A stretch of DNA of 64,000 bases from Fagopyrum homotropicum (taxonomy: Eukaryota; Streptophyta; Magnoliopsida; Caryophyllales; Polygonaceae), in contig BSWB01000001.1 of assembly GCA_033239125.1 (NCBI GenBank), positions 112,214,916 to 112,278,915 of the forward strand, in the 5' to 3' direction. The translations under genes and the position numbers were made by a program. Under the pieces are notes generated by a model. That model was not told the origin of the DNA. It worked only from the letters and a program-made list of their open reading frames with translations, and did no database searches. Below, in pieces: positions 57,835 through 64,000 of this stretch; positions within the stretch are counted from its first letter, which is position 1; each line of letters begins with the position of its first letter.

Positions 57835-60800
57835 CTATGTGTGATGGGAGGTGTCCTCACCCCATACTTCACCTTCACCATGGGGTGAGATAAGTAAGTC
57901 TATCAAACGCTCCAACAAGTGCAAGTGCTCATCGGGAAATGAATCGTCTATGAGTGGGTTGTCCTTCTTGCATGAAGATGGAGGTAGCCGGCTGAGGTGA
58001 TCTGCAACAGAATTTTCGGATCCCTTCTTATCGCGGATCTCTAGGTCAAACTCTTGAAGTAAGAGAATCTATCGAATAAGGCGTGGCTTGGCATCTTTCT
58101 TAACAAGCAAGTAACGAATGGCTGCTTGGTCGGTGTAGACAATGACTTTCGCCCCTACTAAGTAAGAACGAAACTTCTCGAAAGCATATACAACCGCCAA
58201 TAGCTCCTTCTCGGTGGTGGCGTAGTTACGCTGGGCTTCATCTAGCGTCTTGCTAGCATAGTAAATGGCAGTGGTCCGGCCATCCTTCTTTTGTCCAAGC
58301 ACCGCTCCTACGGCCACATCACTTGCATCACACATGATCTCAAAGGGCAAGGTCCAATCCAGAGGTTGGATAATGGGAGCGGAGATCAACGCTTCCTTAA
58401 TCCTGTAAAATGCATCAAGACACTCATGCGAAAACTCAAGACCAACATCTTTATTCAAGAGGTTAGTTAGAGGTTTAGAAATCTTAGAGAAGTCCTTGAT
58501 AAATCTCCTGTAGAAACCTACATGCCCGAGAAAACTCCTCACACCTTTAACAGAACAAGGGGGAGGGAGTTTCTCTATAGTCTCGATCTTAGCGCGATCG
58601 ACTTCAATACCTCGATTAGAAATGAGGTGTCCTAGCACAATGCCTTCATTATCCATAAAATGACACTTCTCCCAATTCAAGACAAGATTAGTGTCCTCAC
58701 ATCTTTGTAGCACTAGAGAAATGTTAGATTGGCAATCATCAAAAGAGGAACCATATACTGAAAAATCATCCATAAATACCTTCATGATCTCCTCTATATG
58801 CTCGGAAAAGATAGCCATCATGCATCGCTGGAAGGTAGCGGGTGCATTGCACAATCCAAATGGCATCCTCCTATAAGCGAATGTCCCCCACGGACAAGTA
58901 AAAGTGGTCTTCTCCTGATCATCCGGATGGATAGGAATCTGGAAGAAACCACTATAGCCGTCTAAATAGCAGAAGTGTGAATGTTGGGCCAACCGTTCGA
59001 GCGTTTGATCAATGAAGGGAAGTGGAAAATGGTCCTTCCGAGTGGCCGTGTTCAGCTTCCTATAATCAATGCAAACCCTCCAGCCCGTGACGGTCCTGGT
59101 TGGGATTAACTCGTTGTTCTTATTCGTCACAACGGTCATCCCTCCTTTCTTCGGAACTACATGCACCGGGATAACCCATTTGATGTCCGAGATAGGATAT
59201 ATGATACATGCATCCAACAACTTAAGAATTTCTTTCTTCACAACCTCTTTCATGATCGGATTTAACCGTCTTTGAGGTTCCCGTGAAGTCTTATGATCGT
59301 CCTCCATTAGAATTCTATGCATGCAGAAAGAAGGCTTAATGCCAATAAGATCACCTATAGTATAACCCAAAGCCTTTTGATGCTTTCTCAGGACATGCAT
59401 TAGTTTAGACAATTCAGATTCGGAGAGGGAAGCACTTACAATAATGGGATAGGTAGAATCCGGTCCAAGAAAGACATACCTTAAGTGATTTGGGAGTTGT
59501 TTAAGTTCCACAACTGGGGGTGCTTTCTGAGGGGGATCCTTGCTTCCTTCTTCCAGTGGAGTAGATCCAGAAACTGGACTTTCGGAAGTCTCAGTTGAAA
59601 TCATCTCGCCTTCGACCTCGGTCGAGGCGCTGAGGCGTTGACCGAGATGTTCTTCAGTCGCCTCACTTGGTCCAGAAAGTGCCTCGGTCGAGGTACTGTA
59701 ACTGGAACCGAAACTGGAGATCTTCGTCTCCTGGGTTAGTTTCTCAGTTTTAGCTCCTGGATCTTCATCCAGCGCCTTCAAGCTCCGTATATCTGCATCA
59801 CAAGAAGCATATATACCTTCCTCCATTAAGCTAAAACTAATAAATTTTTCAAGTGGATCTTTAATAAGGATAGAGCTCACCAATTCTCTTGATTCTTCTT
59901 CATCATAGATGTTGAAGATATCATCTCCTAGCTGCTCTCCCTTCATGGCCGCAAGTAATGTGAATTCCACTTCATCTCCGCCAATATTGAATTTCAACTT
60001 GCCGTTCTTACAATCCACATTGCAACCCGAAGTTGCTAGAAATGGCCTCCCGAGAATGATAGGAACAGGATAATCTGCGGGAATGTCAAGCACAACAAAG
60101 TCTATAGGTAAATAGAAGTTACCTAACTTAACCGGAACGTCTTCCAAAATGCCCACGGGATGGGTAATGGAGCGGTCCGCCATGTATAACCTTATCTTAA
60201 CCGGCTTGGGCTCTCCAAGTCCGATCTTAACACATAGCTCCAGCGGAATGATGCTCACGCTGGCTCCTAGATCACGTAAGGCTTCACAAGTGACATCCCC
60301 AACTTGAATGGGAATGCAAAATGAGCCGGGATCTCTCAACTTGGGTGGCATCTTCTTCTTCTTCATGATTTGAGTAAGCTCCGAGGATTTAGATGTCATC
60401 CTTACTTCACCAAAGTCTTCCAGTTTCCTCTTCCTTGATAGGATCTCTTTCAAGAACTTCCCATAGGCGGGCATCCCTAAAATAGCATCAAGGAAAGGAA
60501 TGTTAATGTGTAGTTTATTCATCAAGTTAAGAAACTTACCGAAATGCTTGTCTAGATGTGCTCTGGCCCTTGACTGGGGGAATGGAAGTGGTGGTTTATA
60601 TGCAGGAGGTGGAATATAAACTTCAGTTTTCTCCTCCGCTTTCTGTGGCTCCACCTCGGTTGGCATCTTGGCCGAAGTGTTCTTCGACTGCACCTGGACT
60701 GAGGTGGTCTTCGTCTGTACTGGCACCGACCGAGGCACTGGATCTGCAGTCTTCAGTCCACTCCTCATCGTTATGGCCATAATCTGGCCCTTAGGGTTGC

Positions 60801-62346
60801 TTTCCGTTCTTGCTGGAAGCTTCCCTGGATCTCTTGGCGTTTCATTCGCCCTACTAGCAAGTTGTTGTTCAAAGGCTTTTTGTGCCTTCGAAAATGAAGT
60901 CATGGATGTCTCCATAGCACTAAGCTTGATCAAGATAGCCTCCATCACCGCATCTTTCTTCTCCGGCTGGGATGAGCTTGATCCAAGCTCCTAGCTCTTT
61001 AATGGAGTAGAAAAAGAAGAGGAAGAGAGGAAAGGATTAGAGGAATCATTCGAATTAGAATTAGAGTAAGGATTACCCGAATTTTGGTTGTTTGCCCTCC
61101 AATTATTGTTGTTGGATCCTCTATTGTTGTTGTAGTTGTTGTTCCGGGAACCGTTGTTGTTGTTACGGTATCCATTGTTGTTGTTCCTTGATCCTTGATC
61201 TTCCTTCTTGGTTTGAGCGACCAAGAGCTCCTTCAATTGTTTCACGTCATTCTTCAAAGAGATGAGTTGATTAGTGTTTGATGGCTCCTCTTGAAAGTTG
61301 ACTTTTTTAACTCCACCTTCAGCTCCTTGGTGGGAATATTTCTCCATATGCAAATCTTGTTTCTCTTTGAACTCCCAAGCTTCGTCAATCGGCATGTCCA
61401 TAAATGTACCGGCGGATAGTAGTTGGAGGTTGAACTGGGTGCTTCCGTCCAGTCCCTTGAAGTATATCTCCACCAACTCTATCTTTGGAATCCCATGATG
61501 TGGGCAATCCAAAAGAATGTCTTTAAACCTCTCCCATGACTTGGACAAGCTCTCCTTGTCCTTCATAATGAATGCATTAATCTTCCCTCTCATTTCTGCG
61601 GTTTTAGAGGGGGGAAAGAATTTAGTCAAGAATTCCGTAGTCATCTCCTCCCAATTACTGATTTTTCCTGGAGGAAGAGATTGATACCAAGTAAGAGCTC
61701 TATCTTTTAAAGAAAAGTAAAAAGGTCTTAGCTTGTAAGTATTGTTTTCTATTCTTGAGGGTCTCAAGGTCTTCATTAAGATCTCATAGTTTTGCAGATG
61801 TTGATGCGGAGATTCCTTCTCTAGCCCTCCAAACTGGCATTGGCGAATCATGGAAAGAACTTGCGGTCGAAGTTCGTAGTCATGGTCCGCCGGATCTCCT
61901 AGGTTAACTCCAGGACGCCTCAGTTGTTGATTGGGGTCCATCCTTTGCCCTAGGGTTTGCGGGATTCCTGCAAAAAGAGCGCCTCGGACTGGTATCCGAG
62001 GTGGAAGTACATCGGCCGGGGAAACGGGTGCTAGGACCTGCCTCGGTCGAGGGTCTGGAACTGGATCCTGCCTCGGTCGAGGATCTGGGTTCGGTCGAGG
62101 TAGATACTGGTCTCGTAGAGCTGCCATATCTGCTTCGATCGCTTCATTCCTGGTGCGAGTTTCTTCTTTTTCCCGCCTCAGTTCTTCCCTGCTGAGGCGT
62201 AGCTGTTCTAATGCCTCCTTCAATTCGGCCTCAAGATCGTGATCGTCTTGGTTGGCCATCTTCGCTTCTCTTAAGCGTTGTTTATATGTCTTTTCTGGTT
62301 CGGGATTGTAAGGAACGATTTCCTTCCCAGCGTGGGTTCTTTGCAT
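57835..62346 (-). pseudogene. gag-pol: gag-pol of E: single frame, two stops, no integrase
   Basis: Start MQRTHAGKEIVPYNPEPEK at 62346; TTCGCAG lies just upstream. One frame of 1503 codons runs to TAG at 57835, with in-frame stops only at 60991 (CAG to TAG) and 58069. Coiled-coil-like N-terminus, proline-rich part with PRPRQ repeats made by the palindrome, gag core TLGQRMDPNQQLRRPGV, WYQSLPPGK and FFPPSKTAEMRGK, Asn-rich tail without CCHC, protease DLGAS near residue 692, RT FMDD near residue 1191, RNase H MCDASDVAVGAV near residue 1336. After DDSFPDEHLHLLERLID it jumps to ISPHGEGEVWGED as in C. The whole integrase is missing. It may have been functional recently but would need integrase in trans. 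Confidence 0.93.
59616..59693 (-). other. CCTCGGTCGAGG pair in the PR-RT linker of E
   Basis: Exact copies at 59616-59627 and 59682-59693 with a GACCGAGATG half-site between. Two further exact copies, 30 bp apart, lie in gag at 62041-62052 and 62071-62082. Confidence 0.62.
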
Positions 62347-62451
62347 AAACCTAAGAAAAAGAACCTGCGAAATTCACTCAAGTAGAGTGGTTAGTAGAAA
62401 CGGGGGCAAGTGCCCCAAAAGCAAACCACAACCGGCTCGGTCTAGACCAAG

Positions 62452-62469
62452 TCCCCGGCAACGGTGCCA
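62452..62469 (-). other. Primer-binding site of E
   Basis: Minus strand TGGCACCGTTGCCGGGGA, one mismatch to the tRNA-Asp complement. Confidence 0.9.
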
Positions 62470-62475
62470 AAAACT

Positions 62476-64000
62476 TGTTTGCTCCAAACGGTGTGTGCAA
62501 GCTTTAAATTTATAACCCTAGATGTAAGCTTAAAATGAGGATGCGAACCCGTAGTGTACGGGTCAATCGTAGTAAAAAGCAAGGAACTCCAGGGGTCGAT
62601 CACAGGGACTTAGTGAAACAAAGTCGAAATAGGTAAGCTTTGTAATTACTAACCACAAAAGCGATTAAAACAATCAAGGATGATAAAAAGTCAATTAAAG
62701 GTATTATGCAATTCTAGGGATTAAAGCATCTAGTTGTGGTTCCAACTCAAGATCTAAAGATAAGCGGACAAAGCTGAGATATTTGCATAGGGAAGGTGTT
62801 ACTAAAGTGGAATAGATCACCGGGTAAGTCTCACTACTCGCTAATCCCAAACAGTAACTCCTATTACCGGGTAAGTCTCAAGGAATTGTGGAAAAGAACT
62901 ATATCCTCAAACTAACGCACCACCTAAGGGAATAGAATCAACCTTTACCGGGTAAGTCTCAGGCTAAATCACAAAGATGGAATGAAAGCACACTCAAACC
63001 CCAATAAAGGATAAACCTTTATTACCTACACTTATGATCTTTGGTAAACAAACAAAGGAATTACCGGGTAAGTCTCATCCTAGGCTTGCATTGAACCAGG
63101 AAAGGTGTAATAAGAATAGGATTTGGCAAACTCCAATACTTAACTCTCAGTTTCGGATCAGATAAGTCACCTCGGTCAAAAGAATTCCACCCCGGCCGAG
63201 ATGTTCATCGACTGAGCAAGATGCTTAGGGTTAAGGATAAAGACTCGAGCTTTCAAGGTCCTACTGTGATTTAAGATTATTCTATCATTGTTTTTCCCAC
63301 AACCTTCAGCCAATCACCCTAGGATCACAGAAGGAAATTAGCCACTCATCATCATGAAAATAATAATCAAATATATGGGAAGAAAGAGAATAATTGAACA
63401 AGAAAACCTTAAGAGAAAGGCTTCAATAACTGAATCAATTATCAAACAACAAGCGTTCCTTGGATCAAAATCCAACAAAGACAATCAACAAAGAAGGGAA
63501 TCTAAGAGAATCTTACAAAACCCTTCACAAAGCTATAAAAGCTAAAAACTTCCTTCTTCAACCTTCAAAAAGGTTCTTCAAATCTCCCAACTGGGGTATG
63601 GCTGTAGCGGATCTTCTTGCAGCCCTAAACGGTATTCCGGGTGATAGCGGATGTTGGATTTGTGGAAAATCCAACCCTTTTTATAGGAAAATTACCCTCC
63701 AAAGATAAGATATCTTAGAAAGATCTCTTCCCATAAAAATATGTAAAATATATGGGATAAATTATCTTCTTCCTTCCAGGAATCCAGCCCAAAAAGATAA
63801 GATCCTCCTTCCAAAAATAAAAGATCTCAGCCAAGAATAAAATATCCTTGCCGCGTCCAAGGTGTTCGCCTCGGTCGAGGTGACTCTGTAGTCAACCGGG
63901 GTGAATCACAATTGAATGTGAAATCTCTCAAATCTGGTCCAAAGTGAATCTTTAATCCAATTCCATGATTCCTGGATTATTCCTTAAGCTCCTGAATGTA
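62476..64000 (-). repeat. 5' LTR of E, cut by the window end
   Basis: Ends (minus strand) GGAGCAAACA at 62476. Collinear with 54563-56103; relative to it 28 bp are missing at about 63870, between two palindrome copies. TATA at 63685-63678, exact CCTCGGTCGAGG at 63869-63880. Confidence 0.9.

Larger units (their letters stand above)
54563..64000 (-). mobile_element. Athila-like element E (family C/E/F), integrase-less, nearly open gag-pol
   Basis: Minus strand: 5' LTR (from beyond 64000 to 62476), PBS, gag-pol (62346-57835), non-coding 3' region without accessory ORF, and a 3' LTR truncated at its start (56103-54563). E is inserted in the D 5' LTR. The expected target duplication is CAAGC (54558-54562); its partner is outside the window. 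LTR copies look about 98% alike by eye. Confidence 0.9.

Overview
This is nuclear DNA from a plant, most likely a eudicot. About 80% of it is long LTR retrotransposons of the Ty3/gypsy Athila type. The evidence is primer-binding sites matching the 3' end of tRNA-Asp (TGGCGCCGTTGCCGGGGA), a gag-PR-RT-RNaseH-IN order, an extra ORF 3' of pol, and PPTs of the form AAGTATGGGG. No confident host gene, rRNA, tRNA or CRISPR array is present. The species cannot be named from this sequence.

Left nest (1-32922): four insertion levels can be read. Element C (+, 23586-29930) is the oldest. Element B (-, 15734-23585) lies inside C's 5' LTR. Element P (+, 1-15733, left end outside the window) lies in B just 3' of pol. 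Element A (+, 3315-14723) lies inside P's 3' LTR. A is complete, with both LTRs (1840 and 1837 bp, about 0.8% different by eye) and a GAAGA target duplication, but its gag-pol carries three lesions. C abuts a head-to-head remnant, F (-, 29931-32922).

Middle (32923-45310): an AT-rich stretch of 12.4 kb with no convincing gene. It holds small DNA-transposon remnants: a PIF/Harbinger-like element of 1.9 kb, a 540-bp MITE with 40-bp inverted repeats, a 138-bp MITE, and Helitron-like and hAT-like pieces.

Right nest (45311-64000): element D (-) has its 5' LTR split after 62 bp by element E (-), which runs off the window.

There are three element families: A alone; B, P and D; and C, E and F. Copies are defective in different ways. 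A lacks the accessory ORF. D lacks most of gag and protease. C and E share the same integrase deletion, although E otherwise has a nearly open 1503-codon frame and similar LTRs, which suggests mobilisation in trans.

The most interesting signal is a set of family-specific CG-rich palindromes. Family A uses AAATCGGCCGATTT, family B/P/D uses CCACGGCCGTGG, and family C/E/F uses CACCTCG-GT-CGAGGTG. The sequence differs between families but the positions agree: just upstream of every LTR TATA box seen, about 500 nt downstream of it, upstream of a second internal TATA box before the accessory ORF, and in frame within the PR-RT linker of pol. This looks like a co-evolving operator code, possibly read by an element-encoded protein. 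A second strong signal is a 3'-UTR hairpin kept in P, A, D and E, with a compensatory base-pair change in A.
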